NCBI GenBank assembly: GCA_003255065.1
Contig: QAOA01002493.1
Location: forward strand, 259,621 to 323,620
DNA: 64,000 nt
Source: Cercis canadensis
Lineage: Eukaryota; Streptophyta; Magnoliopsida; Fabales; Fabaceae
Direction: 5' to 3'
The notes beneath the pieces were generated by a model. The model was not told where the DNA came from, searched no databases, and saw nothing but the letters and a program-made list of their open reading frames with translations. The position numbers and the translations under genes were made by a program. Shown here in pieces: positions 1 through 10,650 of this stretch (the first letter of the stretch is position 1; each line of letters starts with the position of its first letter).

Positions 1-761
1 GCACTGTTCACCCTTGCCAAAACATTGTTCATCCAAGAACTATTCATTCAAAAAAAAAAACGGTTCATGCCAAGGTATTGTTCGCCTCTCCCGCATAACT
101 ATTCATCCTCGCCCAAAAACACTGTTCATTCGAGTTACTATTCATTAAAAAAAAAACCCTACATAAGATATCCAATACTTTTAGTGGAGAGGAGATGAAG
201 TGACAAAAAACATAACTAGTTCGTTGCATTGCGGGATCGCAATCTGATAGCTTTGGCGGAGGAGTTCGAACGTTATTATACCAATTGAAGGGAAACAACA
301 ATTTACCATTGTCATTACAATAAAATGATGTAGTACCATCCCTATTCTTTAAACGAATCTGAAAAAATCACTCATTCCACCTCTTTGCAGAAAAAGTTAA
401 TAGTTGTAGAAATTTTCTATCTCTTATTGCTTCCAAGGATACCCAACCACCAGTGTGGGATGCTACCTTAAAAAAAAAAAAAAAAAAAAAAAAAGATCTA
501 GTGCAAGCAACCAATCCCAGATAGACGCACAACATCTCAAAGGCTCGCCTATACCCCCTAAGAGTTGGGATGAAGTTGAGAAGGAACTACCCTCAAAAAA
601 TGAATGATAGACACTTAGAATGGAGTAAAAGGAAGACAAATATCAACATGCTTAATAACATAGCTATACATGGTAAAAGAGGATCGACCACGGGCATGAG
701 GAGCACATATAGGATGGGTACTATCAACAAAGATCTTTACAACTAATTTTTCCTTATTAAC

Positions 762-1333
762 CTAGTCAAAATCGTCTAAATCCTCAATCTCTGAGTCTGA
801 ATGTCTATATGATGAGCGAGTATCAAGAACCTCTTCACCCACCCATTCTCTCATATCACCTAAAGGACCAACCCAGCAGTCCACTTCATGTCGTCGGTCA
901 CTGCTCTCTACAGGTAAAAATGAACCATATTGGTAAAGAGGAGAAAGAAAACCATCTACTTTAATTTTAAAACTCAAAGTTTTGAACTCACGAAGAGAAA
1001 AAAAATATCCTACCTTGCCTAATAGAACTCGCTCCCCTACCAACCCCGTCAATCACATCCTCATTACCGTCACTAATACTTGGACCAGAGGATGACTCGC
1101 TAAGCACCTCTTCACTTTGAGAAAGAAAACCATCTACTTCAATTTTAAAACTCAAAGTTTTGAACTCACGAAGAGAAAAATATCATACCTTGCCCACTAG
1201 AACTCACTCCCCTACCAACCCCATCAGTCACATCCTCATTACCGTCACTAATACTTGGACCAGAGGATGACTCACTGAGCACCTCTTCAATTTGAGAACC
1301 CTCACTCTGAGAACTCTCGCTATCTGAAGCCAT
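762..1333 (-). CDS. Spliced antisense ORF of the Tat-type element (copy 1)
   Basis: This is a predicted three-exon gene running opposite to the retrotransposon. Exon 1 is 1333-1189 (start MASDSESSQSEGSQ), exon 2 is 1114-1014 and exon 3 is 905-762 (end SEIEDLDDFD). Introns have GT donors (CAAG/GTATG and CAAG/GTAGG) and AG acceptors. Exon lengths of 145, 101 and 144 bases give one open frame of 129 codons plus stop. The product would be a small, acidic, Ser/Asp/Glu-rich protein with no domain I recognise. Exon 2 plus its intron is a tandem duplicate of exon 1 plus intron. Tat-lineage elements such as Grande and Retand are known to carry extra, often antisense, ORFs between pol and the 3' LTR. 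The splice model is inferred; expression is unknown. Confidence 0.5.
950..1303. repeat. Tandem duplication of about 177 bp inside the antisense ORF
   Basis: Two adjacent units, roughly 950-1126 and 1127-1303, share the same order of blocks: an ACTCAAAGTTTTGAACTCAC segment (intron), a CTACCTTGCC-like donor region, and a GAGGATGACTCGCTAAGCAC-like exon segment. The same duplication is present in copy 2 (35288-35620), so it predates the split of the copies. Confidence 0.75.
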
Positions 1334-1797
1334 GATCAAATCTACAGGAAAGTATGGAAAAAGAAGAATAAGAAAATATTGAACCATTATACCACTCCAA
1401 AAGACGTGCCATCATCAACTAGCAGTAGTTGACCAAAAGATATTGAAGTTATGTAGATTACGAGATTCATCATAAACCGTCATGGTGATGTATTCATCAA
1501 TAATAATCTACCAAAGAAAGCAAATTCTTTGGGACTCAAAACTGGAGGTTTTATAAAATAAGGGGGGAAAAAAAGGAGAATTAGTCATAAAAAATTAAGT
1601 TGTGCTTAGGCCATTACTAATTAACCTTCTCTGGGAGGAAACAACTGGATTCTGCTCTGATTTTGCTGCAATTTAAGTTGAATACCATGATAATCATTTA
1701 CATGGAGTTTGCTCCACCACATCATCTAGCCATGCAAATGCGGCAAAGAGAGTGATTATTAATTATAAAATAAAGTTCATACAGGAACATGCTTGAG

Positions 1798-1851
<54 letters not shown>

Positions 1852-1852
1852 N
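1852..1852. other. Assembly gap (N) in poly-T
   Basis: Single N inside a T homopolymer (1801-1872). Unlike the other gaps, a flanking duplication cannot be seen because both sides are homopolymer. Confidence 0.7.
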
Positions 1853-2456
1853 GTTTTTTTTTTTTTTTTTTTGCCATGTGCTTGAGTCATATTTAATCAT
1901 GTGAAATTGAAGATGAAAAACAACAAAGTGATAGGAATTGTAATGTAATGTTGCGAAGGTAGGAATTCTCCTAATGTAACTGGTTTGGTAAGTCTGGCTC
2001 TATCCAAATAGTAGTTCAAGCCAAGGTTATTGGGTTATAAGAAAAAATGATGGTTCTGTACGAATATGTCTCAAAAGAACAACGCATGACTCACTACCTC
2101 CACTAGGTGCTTATAACAATCAGCCAGATTGAAATAATACAGTCACCTAAATTTAACTTAAATCGGATGCCATTGTGCTTTCAAAATTCTAAATTTTGTC
2201 TGAATCCCTTGTCTGCCCACAATTCCAGTTTTCGCGTATATATTCATTTAATGTCTTCACTAATTTTATCCAATTGTTTCCACTTTTCTGAAACCAAAAG
2301 GCATTAATGTGGATAAAGAATGCAACCAATCTAGGAAAAATTGTTGAAATCTTATGGTTGTATTAAAGTTTAGGGAGATACAGAAGTATTGTATTCTATT
2401 AGATCTGTTAAAAGAAACTTGCTCCAAAGACAAATGGGGAAAGATGTATAAATAAA

Positions 2457-2768
2457 AGAGTTTGCTAAACTACCTCCCCTTCAAAAGAGAGGGTAACGTT
2501 ATATTACACCCCCTCGTTGAGGGGGTTTTAGTAAGATTCATGTGTTGAAATTGATGTCATTGTAAAGATCTCAAAAAACAAGTCACCCACAAAGCAATAT
2601 ACGAAAAATGCCGGAAAAAAAAAAACCAAGAATAGTGATTTTTTTTTACATAATTAAACTCAAATTCTGTCAACTGTTTCACACTACATGACTGGAATTT
2701 TCTAATTTCAGGACGTAGGTCCTGCCAAAACCTAGTGGAGTAGCACTACCCCTAAGGTAGCTTAGCAA
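2457..2768. mobile_element. Candidate MITE, about 310 bp
   Basis: The ends are imperfect inverted repeats: GAGTTTGCTAAACTACCTCC on the left and, as reverse complement of the right end, GGGTTTGCTAAGCTACCTTA. Both flanks are AT-rich (ATAAATAAAA and AATAAATAAA), so the target duplication cannot be fixed. No coding content. The superfamily is not determined. Confidence 0.4.
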
Positions 2769-3365
2769 ACCCAATAAATAAATGAGTGGAAATGAGTATT
2801 TTTATAATAAGGCAGAGATATCTCTTATCAGATATGGGTAGAAAGAGAAACAGATAGATTAATGATAAAAATAGACACGGATCTAACGAGAATCTAAGAG
2901 GAGAAGGTGAACTTTGAAACCACATGCAGTGACAGTAACTACGGGATCTCTAGTTAAAATAAATCACAAGGAAGAAGTGGAAAGAAAGACAAAGAAATAA
3001 AGATACTGTATAGGATACTATTATTTGCTACAACATTACTGTAGGTACCCCATGTATATCCTCAATGGCTACGTAAAAATAAATCGCCAAAACCTAATAT
3101 CTCATTCCCAAGTTTTCCTGTTCATGATATATTTCTAAATATCTTTCTAAATTCTGAGCATGCATTAAGCCCACACTCTCTCTGTTGTTCATGTGTGTGC
3201 GTGAGCACCTGTGTACTAGCATGGCGTATGGGTATAAGATTCAGCTTTTCAATCCTTTATTCTCAAGTGTTTTTTGATTTCAATAGCAGTATTGTAATTT
3301 ACAGCTCATAACTCTTGTTCATGTCTGGATTTCCATTTCATTAGGGAAGCACTTCCAACTATACT

Positions 3366-3496
3366 GAAATATAATCTAAATGCACCAAACAGCCTTTGAC
3401 CAAGTGATACTAAGGTTGTCCTCAAGGCTTGTGAGTTCTGTGTTCAAATCTAGAGTCATAGTCAAACTACCAAAAAAAGAAGAAATATAACCTAAA
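3366..3496 (+). mobile_element. tRNA-derived SINE remnant with target duplications
   Basis: A short body (3381-3481) has an A-box-like stretch (GACCAAGTGATACTAAGG), a B-box-like stretch (TGTTCAAATCTAG) and an A-rich tail. It is flanked by 15-bp direct repeats that differ at one base: GAAATATAATCTAAA at 3366-3380 and GAAATATAACCTAAA at 3482-3496. Pol III boxes, an A-rich 3' end and long target duplications are the SINE signature. The family is not identified. Confidence 0.55.
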
Positions 3497-3902
3497 CACA
3501 CAATGCCTGAATTACGCTAATCTAAAGAGTATATTGTCGTTAGGGCTGTCACTAATTATATAAAGCATATATATACAAAGAAAATACTTCACCTACAAAT
3601 AGTTTTCTATCAGTGCCATAATCTTTTCCTTTTTTCCTCAAATCTATCAATAATGTAATACATTTCTATATAATTTTTTCAAAGCCTCTTAACAACATAG
3701 TTCTCTAACTCTAGAGTCATTTTACTGAGTAAAAAGTATCTCGACCATATGAAAACTTCTAATACAGTCACTAACCCAATTCCTAGTGTGTAACTCTTTT
3801 CTCCAATGCTTTATTCATTGAAATTGAACAAAAGAATCTAACGAGATAAACTTACATTTTTTTATAGACAGGGATTGAAAGATTGCTTGTTCTGGTATAT
3901 TG

Positions 3903-4200
3903 GGCAATTTGACTGAAATAATACACTTGTACAAACTATTTACACAAAAGGGGCATTTTTCAAATTATTTATGTAAAATTGGCACTTTTGAATATTTTAT
4001 TATTTTTTCAATCAAAGTAAAACACGTTTTTACTTATATAAAGCGTGTATAAACTGAACATGCTTTAGAGTATTTTACTAGTAAAGCGTGTTCCTCCCCC
4101 AACTTAAGTGTAAAGCATGTTCTCCTCTACCCGTAAAGTGTGTTCTTCCTAAACACGCTTTATCTTGTACTGCAAAGCGTGTTATAAAATGCGAGGCAAA
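3903..4200 (+). repeat. Left MULE terminal inverted repeat with subterminal motif cluster
   Basis: The first 170 bp pair with 15205-15375 in inverted orientation. From about 4020 to 4200 a roughly 10-bp word, AAAGCGTGTT or its close variants in either orientation, recurs about nine times (near 4022, 4042, 4058, 4083, 4111, 4133, 4152, 4173 and 4197). Confidence 0.8.
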
Positions 4201-4619
4201 GCATTTTGAAACTATTAACATTGTATATGGAAACACATGAAGAAACATTGCTAAAACGTGAAGGAACACTACTAAAGTGTGAATGACTATAAATAGCAAA
4301 GCTTGAAATTGTGAAATTGTTGTGAGAGTTTGTTGTGAAGATTGAAAGTGCTGTAAGAATTTGTAGTAATTTTGAGTTTCTGAATGTACTTTTATTTCAT
4401 AATATTGTATTAGATAATATTTATTGTATTACATATTTAATGTTTGGGTATTATTAGAAGTAAATATTTTATTAATATTTACTTATTTACTGATAATTGT
4501 AATAAAGTGTGTTTAAAAGTGATAATTATGTATGGATATTGATAAAAATTTAGTTGCTATAATAATGTGATAATGTTTATATACTAATTGTGACTGGAAA
4601 AAATATTTTAGGAAGAAGA

Positions 4620-7413
4620 TGCATAAATTAATACATCATAATGGTCGAATATATAATGGGCCTCAAGGTGTAATGTGTGAGGGGGCAACAATTATGGGTT
4701 GAACTTGAAAAAGACATATGGATTGGATAGATTAAAAATCTATATCCACACTAAAATGAGACTTCAAGCAAATGAAGAAGTTGAAAAAATAACTTATAGA
4801 TTCCCAATTTCAGTTAATCCATTGTTTTATCATGCATTTGAATTGAGATCTAATAACGATATTGAGATGATGTTTGAGAGTAATGTTGAACATCCTACTT
4901 TGGGTCCAATTGAGATATATATGGACATCACGACTATGAATGTTGGTGGAGATGGAGGTCAACATGAACCTATTGAAGAAGTTGTCCCAAGTTTATTCCC
5001 TTGTTCTGATCCTCCATATAGTCAAGTGGGAATAGAAGTCAAGCCTTGTTATGAACCGGAGGTTGGTTCACATGGATTTCATTATGGTTTGGCTACTTCT
5101 AGTCAAACGCATTTGTTAGAAGGAGGCTATGGGTATGAAAATAGTTACCCGTGGCTAAGTTTAAATGTTTGCGGTCGTGGTATTGAAGTACATGAAGCTA
5201 GATGTAGCCAACATGGAGGTGAGCGGGAGAACATAATTCGTGGCAATTCACCTATTGATCCTCTAATTGACACCAATGATGATGATGATCATGACTGTAA
5301 CCCAGACATTGGAGAATCAAGCGGTGATGAGGAAGGGGAAGCCATGTCAGATCTTAACATGGAGCTGTTAAGCCAAGAACCAATTGTTGCGAGGGTGCAA
5401 CATGTTGCACCAATATAGGCAGTACTGTCACCGCATTATAGATACGTTAATTGAGAGGCAATGCAGATAGTTGAAGATGCCCAACAAATAACGAGGTGTA
5501 GCCAATGGCAAAGAGGGGATGAGTTCCAAATCGGACAGCAATTCAAAACCAAAGAAGATCTTCAATTAGCTATAAAGCAATACTTCCTTCACGTGCATCA
5601 ACAATTCCATGTGAAGGAGTCCAAACCTAACAAATTGAGTTTGATATGTTCAAACAATTAATGGATGCAATTGGAGACTTCAGGCATACTTACTAACCAA
5701 GAGCAAGATTTGGGAGATAAAAAAGTACAATAGGCCCCATATGTGCACAAATGCAACCTTAACACAAGACCATAACAAACTAGATGTTAAGGTGATTGCA
5801 ACAACCATTACTGGGATGGTTCAGGAAAATCCTTGTGTGCCTATAAAGCTGATACAGGAGTGCATAACAAACACATTCTCCTATCAAATTTCATACCAAA
5901 AAGCGTGTCTTGCAAGGGAAAGATTAATTGCTACAGTTTACAGTGATTGGAAGGAGAGTTATAATTTGTTACCCAAATGGATGGTTGCACTTCAAAAATA
6001 TGCTCCTGGAACTGTCGTTGAATGGTGTCTAGATGATCGATGGATGGGGAGGCCACAAAATGATTATACGTTGAAGAGATTTCAACATGTATTCTGGGCA
6101 TTCAAGCCATGCTCTGACGCATTGAGGTTCTACAAGCTGGTGGTCCAAATTGATGGAACTTTTCTGTATGGAAAGTACACTGGGACTCTACTCATCCCCA
6201 CTACACAGGATGACAGTAGATACCATTGCCTTTAGCTTATGTCATTGTGGAAGGTGAGACAAAAGATGCTTGGTCATGATTTCTAACCCTTGTGAGACAG
6301 CACGTCGCTAGAAACATTACAAATTTGGCCTTAATTTTTGACCGTCATGTTAGCATCATCTCTACCATAAAAGACGAACGGGTTGGTTGGCGTCCACCAT
6401 TGGCACATCATCTTTTTTGATTGCGCCACATGGTAAGCAATTGGAATAATACATTCAAGAATGTTGATGTGAAACACCAAATCTATAGAGCTGGTAAGAA
6501 TATTAGTCTTTCTAAGGAATTGGATATTATTTTTAGTATTTATGGAAAATAAATATTTAGGACAATGTCTTTTACAAGTGTTCAGTTTGAGTCCGTCAAA
6601 TTCGAAGAATTAATTACATACATAAAAAGCGACTGTCCCGATGAGCGTTCATGGAAGTATATTAGGGATATTGACCCGATGAAATGAACACAACAAGGGG
6701 ACACTCATGGTAGACATTATGGCTTAATGATGACCAATCTAGCTGAGAATGTGAACGGCATATTGAAGGGTGTTCGCAACATGCCTATCACTGCCCTTGT
6801 GAGAGCCACATATTACAAAATGAACCTTATTTTTAATGAAAGGCGAGAATTAGCTCAAGCAAGGTTAGCCAGTAGGCAAATATAGACAGATGATGCAAAT
6901 AAAAAGATATGTGAAAACGGCCATTATTCCTCTTCACACCGGCCAATATTATTTGACAGAGATACTAGATCATTTGAAGTAGATGAGACATTCGACTTGA
7001 GTGGAAGGGTGAGCGGATGAATTTTCCGTCTAAACTTAAATGAGAGGATGTGCGGATGTAGTAGGTTTTAAGTACTCCATATTCCTTGTTCACACGTGAT
7101 TGCAGCTTGTGCCTCTATTAGAGTAGATGCATGGAGTTATGTGGATCTAGTATATTTTACACGGTCCTTAGTTAATGCTTATGATGGATAGTTTAACCCA
7201 ATTGGTGGAAAAGGTTGTTGGCCAACGATACAAGGACTCACTATCATCCCTAACCCTGCTAAGCTACGGGCAAAAGGACGACCTAAGTCAACCAGAATAC
7301 GCAACGAGATGGATTGGGGCGAAGGTTCATGGAATGCACTAAGATGCGGGTTGTGTCGCATGGAAAGACATAATCGTCGTAGCTGTCCAAACAGAAGACA
7401 AGATCAACCATAA
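4620..7413 (+). pseudogene. MuDR/MURA-type MULE transposase, decayed
   Basis: The product would cut and join transposon ends in the nucleus. Blocks follow the family order: an N-terminal PB1-like region (4699-4960, LKKTYGLDRLKIYI then FELRSNNDIEMMFES); the MuDR DNA-binding region (5510-5660, FQIGQQFKTKEDLQLAIKQY then HVKESKPNKLSLIC); the MULE DDE core (about 5960-6450) with VVQIDGTFLYGKYTGTLL and a FDRH motif near 6330; a SWIM zinc finger (about 7050-7115, MCGC then IPCSHVIAAC); and a C-terminal knuckle CGLCRMERHNRRSC. An ATG at 4624 begins a short frame that needs a shift to join 4699 onward. In-frame stops follow at about 5416, 5659, 6233 and later. It is a dead copy of what was clearly an autonomous-type transposase. 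Confidence 0.85.
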
Positions 7414-7672
7414 CTAGGACTGATCAATCTAGTAATATAGGTGGGCTCAAATTCCTTATGTCATTGTTGTATTTCCCATCCTTATTGGAAGTTAAATATC
7501 AATAATTACAATTATTACTCTTTCTATAGCGTTGCATTATTTTAGCTCTATTTGTTTATTGTTCTCTATTATAATAGTCATATGAATGTTTATGACTAAG
7601 TGTTGTTATGATAATGACGGTTAACAGGTTTTCAATATGGTGTTACAATATACACCCGGTGACATTTTTTGA

Positions 7673-8071
7673 ATGTGTGGGCGTCACTGGATGTTAGATA
7701 GTGAATTTTGGTATCCGTTAAATCCAGCATTGCGTGATTCTCCCCAAGTAGATAGTGTAATGTTAATGGAATGGGAACACAGGGAAGTCCAGTCTAGGAA
7801 TTTGCGCAAGTTGGCAATGATCCAAAACATTCGTGCTCTGAGATCTTTGGCGATACACATGCCAAGGCGAAATATGACAGAACTGTGCTCAGCTTTGTAT
7901 TGAATAAGAGAAGAAAATAATCGGATATGGATCAGGTTACATCAAAGTGATTGTGAACAGAGTTCGAGAGATGCAATGAGGGAGGGTGATAGGGCACGTG
8001 CTACTATGTGGAGCCGCATGAGCCGAGAACCTGAGTTTCTATCCGATATTGAAATGTCCGATGAAGAATGA
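7673..8071 (+). pseudogene. Unrecognised MULE-internal ORF with one stop
   Basis: An ATG frame of 132 codons (MCGRHWMLDSEFWYPLN at the start, EPEFLSDIEMSDEE at the end) is broken only by a TGA at 7901. The sequence is coding-like, rich in Arg, Glu and Met, with an acidic tail. I recognise no family. It lies 260 bp downstream of the transposase on the same strand, so it could be a second MULE gene or a 3' exon of the first. Either is inference. Confidence 0.35.
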
Positions 8072-8176
8072 TCTATCCAAACCCCAACTCCTAAACCTTA
8101 AATGTTAAACCACAAACCCCAAATTGTAATCCCCAAATCCTAAATATTAAACCTCAAACCCCAAATCCTATTTTTA

Positions 8177-8571
8177 TTATTTTTTGATAATTAAATTGTT
8201 CTTACTTGAGAATGGAGTTAGTTACACATTACATTACTGATTTTTTTTTGTAAAGCAATAGGGTAGCACATTATGCCAAGAAAGACGTCGCACATCCGAT
8301 GTTTAGTTGTTACCAAGGTTTAATCATGATTACGAAAGCGAAATACACTCTGATCCAAGGGAATATTACGTGGNTTATTTTTTGATAATTAAATTGTTCT
8401 TACTTGAAAATGGAGTTAGTTACACATTACATTACTGATTTTTTTTTGTAAAGCAACAGGGTAGCACATTATGCCAAGAAAGACGTCGCACATCCGATGT
8501 TTAGTTGTTACCAAGGTTTAATCATGATTACGAAAGCGAAATACACTCTGATCCAAGGGAATATTACGTGG
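8177..8571. repeat. Artefactual duplication at N 8374
   Basis: 8177-8373 and 8375-8571 are the same 197 bp with a couple of mismatches, separated only by one N. Best read as an unmerged contig overlap. Confidence 0.85.
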
Positions 8572-8891
8572 CCTTACAACATGAGTGGGCATATTGAACC
8601 GACGAAGCCGAAGATTTGGCACAACAATTACAATCTCTTAGAGCTCCTCCTATTTACAGATGGTCCTTAAGAATGGCTCGAAGAAATTGACTTCACTATA
8701 AGAAGGCTATTTTCCAAATTAGGAAGGAGAACAATCGCATGTTCGTTCGTAAATGCCACTACTATTTGTTAAAAATGGCTAAGGAACATGTTATTGCTAT
8801 GAATCGTGAGTTATCACCCACAAAAATTAAGTCTATAATGAATTGTCTTGATTACGCTACTGATGCCGATTTCATATTTGTAAAGTATTAA
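8285..8891 (+). pseudogene. Unrecognised coding-like segment in the MULE, decayed
   Basis: From about 8546 to 8891 one frame reads coding-like residues (ESEIHSDPREYYVALQHEW, then IRKENNRMFVRKCHYYLLKM, then YATDADFIFVKY) with two TGA stops that could be old Trp or Arg codons. A possible ATG (MPRKTSHIRC) lies upstream in another frame. The 5' part sits in the artefactual duplication 8177-8571. No family recognised. Confidence 0.3.
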
Positions 8892-9305
8892 AATGTTAGT
8901 TACGCTTTGATGAACTCAATTGTATAACCCCCTTCAATGTATCTTGTATGCACCTTAAGAAAATGTATATATTCATATTGTCTTATTCATATATATTTCT
9001 TATATTAACTTCTCATATCAGCATATAAATGTCGCTTCCACCAAAAGAGCTTGAGATGGATCCGACATGGTTTGAAGATAGTACTGAACATGCGTGGGGA
9101 TATATGTCACCTGACGAGTTGTTCCACAAGATGTCTGATGAGGAACTACGAGACATACAATCAAATCCAAAAAAGATAGTGAATTCTCCATGAGAGTTGC
9201 AATTGTTATGGAAATCAATTACCTTGTACAAAAAGAATCATTACACACAAAAATGGAGGCCAACTAAAAAGTCAGAGATTGCAAGGATATTGCCCCCATA
9301 TATAG

Positions 9306-9986
9306 TTCTTGATAGGCTTAATTGCAATTTTGGTCCCCTTATTTTAACCACTTGAACGTTTTGGTCCTCCTTCTTTAAAAATGAACTATTAAGTCCCTCT
9401 ATATTCATAAAATGTACAAGTTTAGTCCATTTATCTTTAAGTCAAAATTTTTAGGTTTATTTCAAGGTGTAAAGTTCTCTGATTCATAATCCCACCGTTC
9501 AAATTGAAGAGCTACGTCTTGTGAATCTTTCCATTAAATTTCAGTTCGATCTAACGGTGAATAAGTCTAAATTTTTGGTTAGATTTAAACTTATGATTTT
9601 GATATTTTGGGCTGAGCTTCACCGTTAGATTGAGCTCAAATTTAGTGAGAAGGTTCACAAGATGTAGCCCTTCAATCTGAACGGTGGGATTATGAATCAG
9701 AGAACTTTACACCTTGAAATAAACCTAAAAATTTTGACTTAAAGATAAATGGACTAAACTTGTACATTTTATGAATATAGAGGGACTNNNNNNNNNNNNN
9801 NATTATGAATCAGAGAACTTTACACCTTGAAATAAACCTAAAAATTTTGACTTAAAGATAAATGGACTAAACTTGTACATTTTATGAATATAAAAGGAAT
9901 CAATAGTTCATTTTTAAAGAAGGGGGACCAAAACGTTCAAGTGGTTAAAATAAGAGGACCAAAATTGCAATTAAGCCTTCTTGATA
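9306..9986. mobile_element. Foldback MULE-type MITE with perfect 9-bp target duplication
   Basis: The element at 9315-9977 begins GGCTTAATTGCAATTTTGGT and ends with its reverse complement; nearly the whole sequence is one large palindrome. The flanking 9-mers TTCTTGATA (9306-9314 and 9978-9986) are identical. 9-bp duplications and long inverted arms fit non-autonomous Mutator foldback elements. Part of the right arm is artificially duplicated around the 14-N gap at 9788-9801. Its end sequence is shared with the elements at 62929-63952. Confidence 0.85.
9689..9900. repeat. Artefactual duplication at the 14-N gap 9788-9801
   Basis: 9689-9787 recurs at 9802-9900 with few differences. It lies inside the right arm of the foldback element, lengthening that arm artificially. 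Confidence 0.8.
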
Positions 9987-10259
9987 TGGATGTACCTAAT
10001 TGGAGAACATTAGGAGTTCCTGTTGAGTACTCGGATCCCGAACGACTATCGTTTGGAGAAGTTGGAACTGATGAGAAATACATAAAAGTGTTGTATGACT
10101 AACGGGTATGTATGCATCATTGGTGTTATGACTTGACAAATAACAACACCTCTTTCCTTATTCCTGCACAGAAACCGCTGCTCAACATTGTGCGACAACA
10201 TGGAGTCGCACAAGAAATGTGTATAAGACTCACTTATATGCCCACTACAATACATTTCA

Positions 10260-10650
10260 ATGACATGCCAGGGTATTCTTTGTGTTTGGAGCACTACCTA
10301 TAAATCCACGACGTCATGGATTTTATCCGGCACATGTCAACACCATCATCGCAACATGGAATTGTAAAGGTGTAGCACATCCAAACTTCCAAGACATTGC
10401 ACGCATGTTATGTCGTCGACACGGAGTAAGTGTTGTAATCTTGACATAGACGTGTTACGAGGGTAACGATTTGATGCAAACTCGCATCGAACAATCCATT
10501 GGTTTCAATAACATGATCACAACCTGGTGTAATGGCTTCACTGGAGGTAGTTGGGTGCTTTGGAAAGATGATGTCACACTAATGTGTCATCAAAATTATC
10601 ATCATTTTAATTTAGACTTAGTTTTCAGTGTTCGACTACATCTCGAATAA
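10260..10650 (+). pseudogene. LINE-type endonuclease (EEP) remnant
   Basis: One frame reads FGALPINPRRHGFYPAHV, then ATWNCKGVAHPNFQDIARML, then VSVVILT, a TAG stop, TCYEGNDLMQTRIEQS, and FTGGSWVLWKDDVTL. WNC(R/K)G near the start, ILTET-like (the catalytic Glu codon is now TAG) and GG-W-LW are hallmarks of the apurinic-type endonuclease of plant L1 elements. Only the N-terminal half of the domain is present and there is no reverse transcriptase, so it is a fragment. It may have been captured by the MULE or be the tail of the preceding unknown ORF. Confidence 0.55.

Larger units (their letters stand above)
1..1382 (+). mobile_element. Tat-type gypsy element, 3' internal region (copy 1)
   Basis: This stretch matches 34350-35719 almost base for base, and part of it recurs at 57745-58077. 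In those copies the sequence leads into a polypurine tract and a 282-bp LTR, so it is internal sequence between pol and the 3' LTR of a Ty3/gypsy element. It enters from the left window edge with no LTR visible. The match to copy 2 stops at 1382, so this copy is truncated there. Compared with copy 2 it has a long A run (about 471-494). Assignment to the Tat lineage rests on the pol next to copy 3, which has two RNase H domains, and on the antisense ORF; it is an inference. Confidence 0.75.
1383..3365. other. Intergenic; no gene seen
   Basis: AT-rich sequence without a coding region I can support. It contains a poly-T tract of about 70 bases with one N (1801-1872), where the homopolymer length is probably unresolved, and a candidate MITE at 2457-2768. 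Confidence 0.6.
9029..10102 (+). pseudogene. Unrecognised MULE-internal ORF split by a foldback element
   Basis: The frame starts at ATG 9029 (MSLPPKELEMDPTWFEDS), has one TGA at 9192 and then runs to the foldback element at 9315. Beyond it the frame resumes (DVPNWRTLGVPVEYSDPERL) to a stop at 10100-10102. Removing the insert and one copy of its 9-bp target duplication joins the two halves in frame, which argues that this was a real ORF when the insert landed. The protein is acidic. I recognise no domain. Confidence 0.4.

Noticed and set aside
4078..4299. Minus-strand ORF in the MULE left end
   Set aside because: It is made of the subterminal AAAGCGTGTT repeats and has no protein-like features.
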